Counted from the stretch's first letter, positions 1-8,554 are shown. The stretch is 59,701 nucleotides of DNA from Thermoanaerobacterium thermosulfurigenes (GCF_051201035.1 NZ_JBPODR010000015.1:1-59701); one strand, 5' to 3'. Numbers and translations: made by a program. Notes: generated from the letters alone by a model not told the origin.

Positions 1-47
1 GTGTGCATAATTGTGTAAATTACTATTACTTTTTTCTGGCAAAGCAT

Positions 48-66
48 TAAGTTTTCAAGGAACAGA
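48..66 (-). promoter_or_regulatory. rRNA-operon boxA-like leader sequence
   Basis: Read on the minus strand, this segment contains TGTTCCTTGAAAACTTAAT. It closely resembles the boxA antitermination sequence (TGTTCTTTGAAAACT type) found in leaders and 16S-23S spacers of rRNA operons in Firmicutes. It would point to an rRNA operon transcribed leftwards and starting just outside the window. No mature rRNA sequence is seen inside, so this is an inference from one short motif. Confidence 0.45.
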
Positions 67-151
67 GTAATTATTTATGTGCGAAGTTTTAGTTAAGGTT
101 ATAATAATAATCGAGAGAGAGAAAAGCCTCTCCTTGACCTCCCTTATTATA

Positions 152-187
152 GCAGCTCGAGCCACCCCTCGGGCTGCATTTATTTTA
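152..187. terminator. Hairpin left of htrA, possible terminator or leader structure
   Basis: GCAGCTCGAG (152-161) pairs with CTCGGGCTGC (168-177) with one G-U pair, and a T-rich but interrupted tract follows on the plus strand. A second small stem (GAGAG/CTCTC) lies at about 114-132. On the minus strand TGCTATAAT at 146-154 resembles an extended -10 element, so the segment could instead be the promoter and leader of the presumed leftward rRNA operon. Its function is unresolved. Confidence 0.35.
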
Positions 188-292
188 CCCATCGACATGA
201 AATTATTAAAAATAATTTACAATATGTTCACAGTTTATTAAAAATTCTAATTTATAATGTAATCATGAGAGATGATAAGGAGGATGATGAAT

Positions 293-1648
293 ATGGATTT
301 TGAAAATGAACAAAACAAAAATATAGGCGAAAATGAAATAGATAATTTCAAGGCTTACGATGCCTTAGGTTCTGATGACATAAAAGGCGAAAATATAGAT
401 GACACTCAGGAAATTCCAGCAACATATAGCGCCGCGGAAAGCGGAACCTATACGACACCAAGGGTAGAATTTAGAAGCAACAAAAAAAGCTTAGGCAAGA
501 TGGTTAAAAGATTCAGAAGAAGGATGCTTGTTTCATTTGTATCTGTTGCATTGATTGCAGCACTTATCGGTGGTGGAACTGTCGCAGGAATCATGAAATA
601 CACTAATTTAGGGCAACAGACACAGGTTATAAATAGGTACTTGCCACTTTCATCATCAGACAATAGCAATTTTAACTTGATTGCCAATATAGCTAAAATT
701 GTAAGTCCTTCTGTTGTTGGAATAGATACAAGCGTATCATACTCCAATGGATTTGGAAGTGCACTGGTGCCTGAAGGCAGTGGTTCTGGAATAATCATCG
801 ATTCACAAGGCTATATTGTAACAAACAACCATGTTGTGGATGGTGCTTCTAAGATAACAGTAAATTTATCTGATGGTAGAAAGTTCCCTGCCCAACTTAT
901 AGGAAAGGATTCAAAGACTGACTTGGCAGTATTGAAGATAAATGCTACGAATTTGATTCCGGCAAAATTAGGTGATTCATCAAAACTTGAAGTGGGAGAT
1001 CTGGCAGTTGCTATAGGAAATCCTCTTGGTGAAAGCTTTGCAGGTACGGTTACAGCAGGTATAATAAGTGGTCTTAACAGAAATCTTCAAAGCGATTATG
1101 GACCAGTAAATCTCATTCAGACAGATGCAGCTATAAATCCTGGAAACAGTGGTGGACCTTTAGTAAATAGCAATGGTGAAGTTGTCGGGATAACAAGTGT
1201 AAAGTTAACATCTACAGGTGGTTCAGACACTCAAGATCCATTTGGAATGTTCCAGAGTCAAGGCACACCTGTTGAAGGAATGGGATTTGCGATTCCGATA
1301 AATGAAGCAAAGCCTATAATAGATGACTTGATAAAACACGGATATGTAGAAAGACCAATGATGGGTGTAAGCGTGCAGGAAGTAACCCAACAAGATGCAG
1401 CGCAGTACAATATACCAGTTGGACTTTATATAGCGCAAGTACAGCAAGGAAGCGGTGCTGATGAAGCTGGACTTCAACCAGGTGATGTGATAACAGCAGT
1501 AGATGGCACAAAAGTACAGACTTTTGATGCACTGCAAAGCATAATAACTAAGCATAAAGTTGGTGACACGATTACTGTTACATTCTGGAGAAATGGCAGG
1601 ACAATGAGTACAAAAGTAAAGCTTATGAGCAGTTCAAATGCACAATAA
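293..1648 (+). CDS. htrA: HtrA/DegP-type membrane-anchored serine protease with PDZ domain
   Basis: This S1C-family protease degrades or refolds misfolded proteins at the cell surface. The start at 293 is chosen because AAGGAGG (277-283) lies 9 bases upstream; ATGs at 284 and 287 are too close to it. The 451-residue product has an acidic cytoplasmic N-terminus, one transmembrane segment at about residues 78-102, a trypsin-like domain and a C-terminal PDZ domain from about residue 345. The catalytic triad is visible as His180 (TNNHVVDG), Asp210 (KTDLAVLKI) and Ser286 (GNSGGPL). A TATAAT sits at 253-258, but the best -35 (TTCACA, 227-232) is 20 bp away. The gene is monocistronic and ends at a strong terminator. 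Length and order match Bacillus HtrA/HtrB and YycK-type proteins. Confidence 0.93.
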   Translation: MDFENEQNKNIGENEIDNFKAYDALGSDDIKGENIDDTQEIPATYSAAESGTYTTPRVEFRSNKKSLGKMVKRFRRRMLVSFVSVALIAALIGGGTVAGIMKYTNLGQQTQVINRYLPLSSSDNSNFNLIANIAKIVSPSVVGIDTSVSYSNGFGSALVPEGSGSGIIIDSQGYIVTNNHVVDGASKITVNLSDGRKFPAQLIGKDSKTDLAVLKINATNLIPAKLGDSSKLEVGDLAVAIGNPLGESFAGTVTAGIISGLNRNLQSDYGPVNLIQTDAAINPGNSGGPLVNSNGEVVGITSVKLTSTGGSDTQDPFGMFQSQGTPVEGMGFAIPINEAKPIIDDLIKHGYVERPMMGVSVQEVTQQDAAQYNIPVGLYIAQVQQGSGADEAGLQPGDVITAVDGTKVQTFDALQSIITKHKVGDTITVTFWRNGRTMSTKVKLMSSSNAQ

Positions 1649-1668
1649 AATGTAAATAAAGCTAAATA

Positions 1669-1709
1669 GTTCTTTACCAGTCTCCTCCCGCTGGTAAGGA
1701 ACTTTTTTT
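1669..1709 (+). terminator. Rho-independent terminator of htrA
   Basis: GTTCTTTACCAG (1669-1680) pairs with CTGGTAAGGAAC (1691-1702) with one wobble pair, and a run of seven T follows. Confidence 0.9.
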
Positions 1710-1781
1710 ATTGTTAAACTTAAACTTTTTTTCACAGTTTTTTGTGATATAATAAAAAATAGCATGACTGGAGGGGTTATG

Positions 1782-2354
1782 ATGTACATTGTTGTAGGAC
1801 TTGGAAATCCCGGAAAAGAGTATGAAAAGACGAGGCACAATGTAGGTTTTGAAGTCATAGACAGTCTTTCTAAAAAGTTAGATATAGCTGTAAATAAAAT
1901 AAAATTCAAATCATTAATTGGTGAAGGCCTTTATAAAGGTGAAAAAATAGTGCTGCAAAAGCCTCAAACATTTATGAATTCCAGTGGTGAGGCTGTTTAC
2001 GATATAGTTGATTTTTACAAATTGCCACTTTCTAATTTGATTGTGGTATACGATGATAAGGACCTGGATGTGGGTAAAATAAGAGTGAGGAAGAAAGGCA
2101 GTGCAGGTGGGCATAATGGAATGAAATCGATTATATATATATTAAATAGCGAGGACTTTCCAAGAGTGCGATTAGGCATAGGAAAGCCTAAAGGCGACAT
2201 GATACAGCATGTTTTGGGTAGATTTGAGGAAAGGGATATGGATATAGTTGCAAATTCTATCGATAATGCCGCAAATGCCGTCTTGGATATAATAGAGAAT
2301 GGAGTTGAACATGCCATGAATTTGTACAATGGCAACAATATATGTTTATCGTAG
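1782..2354 (+). CDS. pth: Peptidyl-tRNA hydrolase
   Basis: Pth releases peptides from peptidyl-tRNA that drops off the ribosome, recycling tRNA. The 190-residue product has the family length and begins with the signature MYIVVGLGNPGKEYEKTRHN; His19 is the catalytic base, and GSAGGHNGMKSI is the second conserved block. The start at 1782 follows GGAGGGG (1770-1776); an ATG three bases earlier is possible. A TATAAT lies at 1748-1753 and overlaps the inverted repeat TCACA-N6-TGTGA (1732-1747), which could be an operator but is unproven. The 3' end overlaps the next gene by 13 bases, and mfd follows, a common order in Firmicutes. Confidence 0.96.
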   Translation: MYIVVGLGNPGKEYEKTRHNVGFEVIDSLSKKLDIAVNKIKFKSLIGEGLYKGEKIVLQKPQTFMNSSGEAVYDIVDFYKLPLSNLIVVYDDKDLDVGKIRVRKKGSAGGHNGMKSIIYILNSEDFPRVRLGIGKPKGDMIQHVLGRFEERDMDIVANSIDNAANAVLDIIENGVEHAMNLYNGNNICLS

Positions 2355-2710
2355 GTGGCTTTATAAGCGCTATTTTAGCGTACTTTTTGAATAAACTTGT
2401 TGTAGATATGTACGGTGACAAAGCTGTAATATACGGCGTGCCACTTATTGAGGAATCGTCTAAAACTGTCATGGGATACATCTTTGGCAGTGTCATTAGT
2501 GCTCATTTCGTATTTGGGGTTGTTGAAGCCTTTAAGGATTTTGTTGCATCACCAAAAGAAATAAATTTTAAGGCATCAGTTTTAAGCATTGTCACACACC
2601 TTGTTTTTGGAGTTGTTGCTTTTTACGTTTTAAGACAGGTAAATATATATGCAGCTATTTTTATGACAGCCGTCATTCATGGGTGCTGGAATTGGATTAT
2701 GTTGAGGTGA
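2342..2710 (+). CDS. Very small PrsW-like (M82) intramembrane protease homologue
   Basis: This 122-residue, strongly hydrophobic protein starts inside pth and ends 6 bases before the mfd start, so it is probably translationally coupled. No good Shine-Dalgarno site precedes its ATG. It carries the motif set of PrsW-type glutamic intramembrane peptidases: EESSK at residues 37-41, FGVVEAF at 58-64 (FxxxE type), a histidine with small residues at 86 (THLVFG) and a last helix with VIHGCWN (His113). PrsW in Bacillus cleaves the anti-sigma factor RsiW, but full-length family members have about 220 residues and more helices. The assignment rests on motifs I see, not on a search. The alternative is an uncharacterised membrane protein. 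Confidence 0.6.
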   Translation: MFIVGGFISAILAYFLNKLVVDMYGDKAVIYGVPLIEESSKTVMGYIFGSVISAHFVFGVVEAFKDFVASPKEINFKASVLSIVTHLVFGVVAFYVLRQVNIYAAIFMTAVIHGCWNWIMLR

Positions 2711-2715
2711 TTGCA

Positions 2716-5700
2716 TTGTTTATAAAGCCTATAGAAAATTTGAGAGAGGTTGGAGAAATAAATGAGGCTCTCACAGATGAGAGGTTACCGCTTTTAATAT
2801 ATGGATTAACTGATTCTCAAAAAGCACACATTGCTCACTACATTGTAAAGAAATTAAATAAGAAGGTGCTTTTTATAACATACAACGATGTGGAAGCTAA
2901 ATTGATGCATGAAGATTTAAGTTCGCTGTTAAATGGCGATGCATATTTGATTCCATCAAGAGATGCGCTTTTTTACAAAGTGGATGCGTCCAGTTTAGAC
3001 ATCACAGGCAAAAAACTTGCTGCTATTAGGAGAATCATTGATGATAAGCCTTATGCATTTGTTGCTTCAATAGATGGAGTGCTAAACAAAGTTGCGCCTA
3101 AAGACGTGTTTTTAAAGTATAAAAGGAATTACAAGATTGGCGATAAGGTGGACTTAAATGAGATTTCATCATTTTTTGTCACCATGGGATATGAAAGAGT
3201 CCCTATGGTGGAGGGGAAAGGGCAGTTTAGCATACGTGGCGGTATAATTGACTTTTTTTCTCCCATGGAAGAAGAAGGTTTTAGGATAGAGCTTTTTGAC
3301 GATGAAATTGACTCTATAAGAAGCTTTGATACATTCACGCAAAGGTCTTTGGACAATGTAGACGAAGTTGAGTTGTTTCCTGCCAGAGAGTTTATTTTGG
3401 AAGATGAGAATATCAAAAAGGGGCTTTCCAATTTAAGCAGTAAGGTGAATTCGTACATCTCTAAAATAAAAGAGACTCAAAGCGGCAGAGCAGAAAAGAT
3501 CAAGAAGAAATTTGATGAGATAATGGAAAATATTTCTGAAACCAGGAATATAACAAATATAGGGGAATTGATAGGCTTCTTTTACGATAATCTTTATTCC
3601 ATCGTTGATTATTTTGATGATGCTTTTATAATAGTTGATGAAAATATGAGAGTGAAAGAAAGGGCCTCAAATATTTTTAAAGAGTTTAATGAGAATTTTA
3701 AGTCGTTGCTTTTGTCTGGTGAAGTCATACCTGAGCAGTCAAATCTTTTGTTTGGTTATGATGACATCCTTAGGAAGCTTTCGGGTAAATCGCTGATTTT
3801 AATGAACACAATTGTAAAGTCTGATGAAAATATACAGGCAAAAGAAATCGTTAATTTTGTATCAAGAACGATGCACCCTTTTCACGGTAAATTGGATCTT
3901 TTGGCAGATGACCTTAAGTTTTACAGAAATTCTGGTTACAAGGTTGTCATGCTTTCCAGTAATTTAGAGAGAGGAAAATTATTGAGAAATTCCCTTATAG
4001 GATATGGATTAGAGGTTCCTATCATTGAAGACGAAGAGTACGACATACCAGAAGGCGGTGTGTTAATATATCCAGGTACAATCAGCAAAGGGTTTGAGTA
4101 CGTAGATGCTAAATTTGCTTTAATAAGCGATGTTGAGATTTTTGGCCAATCAAGGAGACCTAAAAGATCCGTTAAAGTTAAAAGTGATGGAAGGATTAAG
4201 AATTTTACAGAGCTTACTGTTGGTTCATACGTGGTCCATGTAAATTATGGCATAGGCAAATATGAAGGAATAGAGAAAATAACTGTCGATGGTGTCACGA
4301 AAGATTACCTTAAGATAAAATACGCTGGCGATGATAAGCTATTTGTGCCTGTTGAACAGTTGGATTTGGTGCAAAAATACATTGGACCAGAGGACAAACC
4401 GCCAAAGTTAAATAAGTTAGGCAGCAGTGATTGGTCTAAGCTTAAGAAAAGGGCCAAAAAAGCTGTTGAAGATATAGCGAAGGATTTGATTAAGCTTTAT
4501 GCAAAAAGGCAGACAATGAAAGGATATGCTTTTTCTAAGGATACGCCGTGGCAGAAAGACTTCGAAGAAAAGTTTCCGTATGAAGAGACGGAAGATCAGC
4601 TTAGGTGCATAGAAGAAATAAAGAAAGATATGGAAAGCGATAAACCTATGGATAGATTGCTTTGCGGTGATGTAGGATACGGTAAGACAGAAGTAGCACT
4701 TAGAGCTGCGTTTAAAGCTGTTGCAGATGGGAAGCAGGTGGCTTTTTTATGTCCCACGACGATATTAGCCGAACAGCACTACAATAATTTTGTACAAAGG
4801 TTTAAAGATTTTCCAGTCAAGATTGAGATGCTTTCTCGTTTTAGAAGCAACAAGGAACAATCGCAAATAATTAAAATGGTAGCTGATGGTACCGTAGACA
4901 TTCTGGTGGGGACACACAAGATTTTGCAAAACGATGTGAAGTTTAAAGACCTTGGACTTTTAATCATAGATGAAGAGCAGAGATTTGGTGTAAAACATAA
5001 GGAGAAGATTAAAAAACTTAAGGAAAACATCGATGTATTATCTCTTTCTGCGACACCTATTCCAAGGACACTTCACATGTCCCTTATCGGTATAAGGGAC
5101 ATGAGCGTATTGGAGAATCCTCCAGAAGATAGGTATCCAGTTCAGACATATGTGGTAGAATTTAATGAAGACCTCATAAGAGATGCAATTTTGAGGGAAT
5201 TAGGGCGTGGAGGACAAGTTTACTTTGTCTACAACAGAATTGATGGCATTGAAAGAATGGCTTCGATTTTAAAAGAGTTAGTGCCTGAAGCTCGTATTGC
5301 TGTTGCACATGGTCAGATGGATGAAGGAAAACTGGAAGATATCATGATAGGATTCTTAAACAGGGAATATGACATATTAGTGTGTACCACAATAATTGAA
5401 ACGGGCTTGGACATACCAAATGTAAATACCATAATAGTGTATGATTCGGATAAGATGGGGCTTTCGCAATTGTATCAATTAAGAGGAAGAGTTGGAAGGT
5501 CTAATAGATTAGCTTATGCGTATTTTACTTACAGGAAAGATAAAGTTATTTCAGAAGTGGCAGAAAAGAGGCTTGAGGCAATAAAGGAATTTACGGAGTT
5601 TGGCTCAGGGTTTAAAATCGCCATGAGAGATTTAGAGATAAGAGGTGCTGGAAATCTTTTAGGAGCTGAGCAACATGGACATATAGACGCAGTAGGGTAC

Positions 5701-6216
5701 GACATGTACCTGAGGCTTCTCGATGAGGCAATCAAAAGCTTAAAAGGGGTATCTGAAGAAGACAAGCCCAATACAGCAATCGACATTAAAGTTAGCGCTT
5801 ATATAGATAAAGAGTATATTGAAGATGAAAATCAAAGGCTTGAGATTTATAAAAAGATTTCTTCTATCGAAAACGAAAAAGACGTTGAAGACATAAAAGA
5901 TGAGCTTATTGACAGGTTTAAAGAGTATCCGAAAGCCGTAGAAGCTCTTATAGATGTGGCTTATTTAAAAGCGCTGGCAAGAGATGCAAACATATTGGAG
6001 ATTACTGAAAGAGGAAATTCCGTAATCTTGAAGTTTAAGGACAATAAGTCTATAAATTCAAGAATAGTTGATGCTTTAGTCAATGAATTTAAAGGAAGAA
6101 TAATGTTTTCTGGCCAAATTCCGCCATACATCACCTATAAATATGGCAAAAAGGAAGACTTATTAAAGGAATTGATTGATTTGGTCAGCAAGATTAAATG
6201 TTTGCAGATAAATTAA
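2716..6216 (+). CDS. mfd: Transcription-repair coupling factor Mfd
   Basis: Mfd is an ATP-driven DNA translocase that removes RNA polymerase stalled at lesions and recruits UvrA. The likely start is TTG at 2716, five bases after GAGGTGA (2704-2710); an in-frame ATG at 2683 lies inside the upstream gene. The 1166-residue length is typical. Domains in order: a UvrB-like N-terminal region; a CarD-like RNA polymerase interaction domain from about residue 495 (GSYVVHVNYGIGKYEGI); SF2 helicase motifs with GDVGYGKTE at about 650 and IIDEEQRFG at about 751; a helicase C-terminal domain with ETGLDIPNVNTI at about 895; and a C-terminal regulatory domain. Confidence 0.97.
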   Translation: MFIKPIENLREVGEINEALTDERLPLLIYGLTDSQKAHIAHYIVKKLNKKVLFITYNDVEAKLMHEDLSSLLNGDAYLIPSRDALFYKVDASSLDITGKKLAAIRRIIDDKPYAFVASIDGVLNKVAPKDVFLKYKRNYKIGDKVDLNEISSFFVTMGYERVPMVEGKGQFSIRGGIIDFFSPMEEEGFRIELFDDEIDSIRSFDTFTQRSLDNVDEVELFPAREFILEDENIKKGLSNLSSKVNSYISKIKETQSGRAEKIKKKFDEIMENISETRNITNIGELIGFFYDNLYSIVDYFDDAFIIVDENMRVKERASNIFKEFNENFKSLLLSGEVIPEQSNLLFGYDDILRKLSGKSLILMNTIVKSDENIQAKEIVNFVSRTMHPFHGKLDLLADDLKFYRNSGYKVVMLSSNLERGKLLRNSLIGYGLEVPIIEDEEYDIPEGGVLIYPGTISKGFEYVDAKFALISDVEIFGQSRRPKRSVKVKSDGRIKNFTELTVGSYVVHVNYGIGKYEGIEKITVDGVTKDYLKIKYAGDDKLFVPVEQLDLVQKYIGPEDKPPKLNKLGSSDWSKLKKRAKKAVEDIAKDLIKLYAKRQTMKGYAFSKDTPWQKDFEEKFPYEETEDQLRCIEEIKKDMESDKPMDRLLCGDVGYGKTEVALRAAFKAVADGKQVAFLCPTTILAEQHYNNFVQRFKDFPVKIEMLSRFRSNKEQSQIIKMVADGTVDILVGTHKILQNDVKFKDLGLLIIDEEQRFGVKHKEKIKKLKENIDVLSLSATPIPRTLHMSLIGIRDMSVLENPPEDRYPVQTYVVEFNEDLIRDAILRELGRGGQVYFVYNRIDGIERMASILKELVPEARIAVAHGQMDEGKLEDIMIGFLNREYDILVCTTIIETGLDIPNVNTIIVYDSDKMGLSQLYQLRGRVGRSNRLAYAYFTYRKDKVISEVAEKRLEAIKEFTEFGSGFKIAMRDLEIRGAGNLLGAEQHGHIDAVGYDMYLRLLDEAIKSLKGVSEEDKPNTAIDIKVSAYIDKEYIEDENQRLEIYKKISSIENEKDVEDIKDELIDRFKEYPKAVEALIDVAYLKALARDANILEITERGNSVILKFKDNKSINSRIVDALVNEFKGRIMFSGQIPPYITYKYGKKEDLLKELIDLVSKIKCLQIN

Positions 6217-6230
6217 AACTGATATATAAT
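6202..6230 (+). promoter_or_regulatory. Candidate promoter for the PrsA-like gene
   Basis: TTGCAG and TATAAT are separated by 17 bp at the very end of mfd. The -35 is weak; spacing and -10 are good. Confidence 0.45.
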
Positions 6231-6265
6231 GAGTATATAAATAGTAATGTGAAAGGATGAATGCA

Positions 6266-7171
6266 TTGAAGCTTAAAAGATTAGGAGCATTTTTAGCATT
6301 GACGTTGGTCATTACTACACTGACTTCTTGCGGTGTAAACAAAAACATTGTTGCGAAAGTTGATGGTCAAGACATAACGTTAAAAGAATATCAGGATTCA
6401 TTTAATCAGGTTAAGGCGCAGATAGAAAGCGATCCACAGTACACTAAAGATATCTGGAATCAAAACTACAATGAGCAAAAGTTTATTGACGTAGTTGAGA
6501 ATTCTGTATTGGACAATCTGATTCTGGAGAAGCTTTTACTGAAAGAAGCTGAAAAAGAGAAGTTTACAGCGACAGACAAAGAAATAACCGATGAATACAA
6601 CGCGGAAAAAGCCACAAACAGCAAAGTCACCAAAGAGATGGCGAAAGACAATGTCCTTATAAACAAGCTTGTAGATAGCTGGACGAAAAATGTAAAAGTT
6701 ACTGACAGTGAAGCTTTAAAATACTATAACGACAATAAAAGTCAGTTTGAGGTTGTTAAAGCCAGCCATATATTGGTTTCTGACGAGAAAACTGCCAATG
6801 AAATATACGATAAGCTTATGAAGGGCGCTAACTTTGCGGATCTTGCAAAACAATATTCGATAGATACTTCTACAAAGGACAATGGCGGTGAACTTGGAGA
6901 GTTTACAAGAGGCACAATGGTAAAAGAATTTGAAGATGCTGCATTTGCTCTAAAGCCTGGAGAGATATCGAAGCCGGTTAAGACACAGTATGGATATCAC
7001 ATAATAAAATCAGAGGGTAAAACGATAAAATCCTTTAACGATGTAAAAAGTAGCATAATATCATATCTTGAGAATACCAAAAAGCAGGATATATTTAATC
7101 AAAAATCAGATGCTCTTAAAAAGGCAGCAAAGATTGAAAAGTTTCCGCAAAATATAAAAGTTACTGTTTAA
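6266..7171 (+). CDS. prsA: PrsA-like lipoprotein foldase (parvulin peptidyl-prolyl isomerase)
   Basis: This extracytoplasmic foldase assists folding of exported proteins. The 301-residue product has a signal peptide ending in a lipobox (LTSC, Cys22), a SurA_N-like helical region, and a parvulin domain at about residues 158-255 opening with KASHILV and ending GYHIIKSEG. TTG at 6266 is preferred because AAAGGA (6252-6257) is 8 bases upstream. ATG at 6257 would abut that ribosome binding site, but it cannot be excluded and would add three residues. Confidence 0.9.
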   Translation: MKLKRLGAFLALTLVITTLTSCGVNKNIVAKVDGQDITLKEYQDSFNQVKAQIESDPQYTKDIWNQNYNEQKFIDVVENSVLDNLILEKLLLKEAEKEKFTATDKEITDEYNAEKATNSKVTKEMAKDNVLINKLVDSWTKNVKVTDSEALKYYNDNKSQFEVVKASHILVSDEKTANEIYDKLMKGANFADLAKQYSIDTSTKDNGGELGEFTRGTMVKEFEDAAFALKPGEISKPVKTQYGYHIIKSEGKTIKSFNDVKSSIISYLENTKKQDIFNQKSDALKKAAKIEKFPQNIKVTV

Positions 7172-7180
7172 CATTCCCCT

Positions 7181-7369
7181 TTGGTGTATGCCATAGATAA
7201 GCGTAGAAAGGTTTTGGCAGAAAAGATAAGCCGTATTTTTTCTTCGTTAATTGTGTTCTGTTTTATAATATATGCGTACTATATAAAAATGATACAGTTA
7301 CAGAGGATGGGTGCGAAAAAGAATGTGTATGAGCCATTCTTTAGCAATAGAAAAGTAGCTACAAAATAA
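7181..7369 (+). CDS. Small single-span membrane protein, unknown
   Basis: This is a 62-codon ORF starting at TTG 7181 or GTG 7184, ten bases after the PrsA-like gene and ending just before a hairpin terminator. The translation has a basic N-terminus, one hydrophobic helix (about residues 20-36) and a basic C-terminus, a plausible inner membrane topology. No convincing ribosome binding site is visible, so translation could depend on coupling to the upstream gene. I do not recognise the family. Confidence 0.35.
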   Translation: MVYAIDKRRKVLAEKISRIFSSLIVFCFIIYAYYIKMIQLQRMGAKKNVYEPFFSNRKVATK

Positions 7370-7374
7370 AAAAT

Positions 7375-7422
7375 AACTATAAAAAGGAATACAGTTTTTC
7401 TGCTGTATTCCTTTTTATAGTT
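7375..7422. terminator. Long symmetric hairpin, left copy
   Basis: A perfect 20-bp stem (7375-7394 with 7403-7422) has an 8-base loop, and AAAAAGG/CCTTTTT in the stem gives U-tracts on both strands. It can terminate the PrsA-side transcript rightwards and the minus-strand gene leftwards. Its core AAAAAGGAATACAG recurs in the hairpin at 8343-8386. Confidence 0.8.
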
Positions 7423-7447
7423 TATTGCATAAAACGAACAAAGAAAT
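7375..7447. repeat. Imperfect direct repeat around a hairpin, copy 1
   Basis: The hairpin and the downstream ATAAAACGAACAAAGAAA resemble 8341-8415, where the tail reads ATAAAACAAATAAGAAAC. The pair brackets the minus-strand gene 7592-8260, which suggests insertion or duplication. Confidence 0.55.
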
Positions 7448-7591
7448 TTTAATGTATTTAATTCTTTTTAGAAAAATATAAGAAAATTTTATATAATAGA
7501 TAGATAATAAAAATTAAACTTATGACATTTATTATTTGAATAATAATAGAAAAAAGTTTAAATATCATTTTTAACCCTTTCTTTACCTTAT

Positions 7592-8260
7592 TTAATTTAT
7601 TATACCACCATAATAACTTACTGATAAATCAATTGGATAAGAAGCAATTTTTAGTAATCCATCAATAATAAGATATTCGTTTAGTACCCCTCCGCCATAT
7701 ACGTCAACTCTATACCTATCCGAGCTAATAACATGATAAGCATATCTTTCATCCCATTCAACACCGAGAGTAACACCAGTTAAGCTCGTCCATTCTTTAC
7801 AATCTGTTATAATTTCTTCTAAATGTGTACCTCCTAACGATCTAACTTGTGTAAATACATCTGCGTCTAAACTTACGAATCCCCCTATATTAACAGTTTC
7901 TGAAGTGTTAATGTGATGTTTACCTGTACTCTCTAAAATGACGTTGCTGTTCATGTCGTTTATGTTGTTTTTATCTATCAAAAAATCGTTAGCATAATAT
8001 GTTTTATGGATTTCAACAGGTCCTTTTGGCTGTTTTTCTAAAAATGCTTTTAATTCATCAATAGAATTAAACTTGATTGGCACGATTCCTTCTGGTACTT
8101 TATCTACATCTTTTAAATTATATTCTTTGCTAAGATTATCTAATAAAATTTTGTCTCTTGTAACCGTATCTACCATGTTGTTATCAACTTTTGCAAAAGC
8201 AACTGATGATGTCGATAAAATTAAAGCCAAGCACAATAGAAGTAAAAATAGTCTTTTCAT
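7592..8260 (-). CDS. Secreted protein of unknown function
   Basis: The 222-residue product begins with a clear cleavable signal peptide (basic MKR, hydrophobic core, cleavage near VAFA). The mature part has a charged N-terminal half and a C-terminal domain rich in Gly, Tyr and aromatic residues, beta-rich in appearance, ending SVSYYGG. No cysteine pair, catalytic motif or anchor is visible. AAAGG lies 10 bases before the ATG, and a strong promoter is directly upstream. It stands alone, opposite in direction to the neighbouring housekeeping genes, and lies between two copies of a hairpin repeat, so it may be a recent acquisition. I do not recognise the family. Confidence 0.75.
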   Translation of the reverse strand: MKRLFLLLLCLALILSTSSVAFAKVDNNMVDTVTRDKILLDNLSKEYNLKDVDKVPEGIVPIKFNSIDELKAFLEKQPKGPVEIHKTYYANDFLIDKNNINDMNSNVILESTGKHHINTSETVNIGGFVSLDADVFTQVRSLGGTHLEEIITDCKEWTSLTGVTLGVEWDERYAYHVISSDRYRVDVYGGGVLNEYLIIDGLLKIASYPIDLSVSYYGGIIN

Positions 8261-8291
8261 TTAAATCATTCCTTTATTCTATTTTTTATCA

Positions 8292-8320
8292 ATTATACAT
8301 TATTTATTATATTTTGTAAA
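8292..8320 (-). promoter_or_regulatory. Sigma-A promoter of the secreted protein gene
   Basis: On the minus strand TTTACA (8320-8315) and TATAAT (8297-8292) are spaced by exactly 17 bp, about 30 bp upstream of the start codon. Confidence 0.7.
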
Positions 8321-8340
8321 TATTTTTTAATAAAAATTCT

Positions 8341-8415
8341 GCACACAAAAAGGAATATAGTTTTGATACTGTATTCCTTTTTGTGTCTGCATATCTCATA
8401 AAACAAATAAGAAAC
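8341..8415. repeat. Imperfect direct repeat around a hairpin, copy 2
   Basis: This is the second copy of the 7375-7447 element. Its hairpin (8343-8361 with 8368-8386) has 19 bp with one wobble pair and the same AAAAAGGAATA core. It lies upstream of the minus-strand gene, so it is not that gene's own terminator. Confidence 0.55.
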
Positions 8416-8442
8416 AACAGAAACACGGAGGAGGTGCTTGAA

Positions 8443-8466
8443 ATGGATATTGAAAAGAAATCTTAA
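8443..8466 (+). CDS. Seven-codon ORF behind a perfect ribosome binding site
   Basis: GGAGGAGGTG (8427-8436) is followed after 6 bases by ATG and the peptide MDIEKKS, then TAA. The frame past the stop stays open for another 11 codons. It may be a leader peptide, or the remnant of a gene cut short by a stop. A terminator hairpin follows at 8526-8553. The function is unknown. Confidence 0.3.
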   Translation: MDIEKKS

Positions 8467-8525
8467 AGTACGCCATCGGATGGTTCCCAAATATTTTTAT
8501 AAATTTTTTTTAATTCTTGTTCACT

Positions 8526-8553
8526 AAAAAGACACTTCTTAAGTGTCTTTTTT
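8526..8553 (+). terminator. Terminator upstream of spoVT
   Basis: GACACTT (8531-8537) and AAGTGTC (8541-8547) form a short stem, preceded by five A and followed by a T run. It ends any transcript carrying the seven-codon ORF. Confidence 0.75.
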
Positions 8554-8554
8554 A

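Noticed and set aside
1223..1555. 110-codon minus-strand ORF inside htrA
   Set aside because: It is a shadow frame of a clear htrA coding sequence; the composition (Tyr, Cys, Ile rich) is not protein-like and there is no ribosome binding site.
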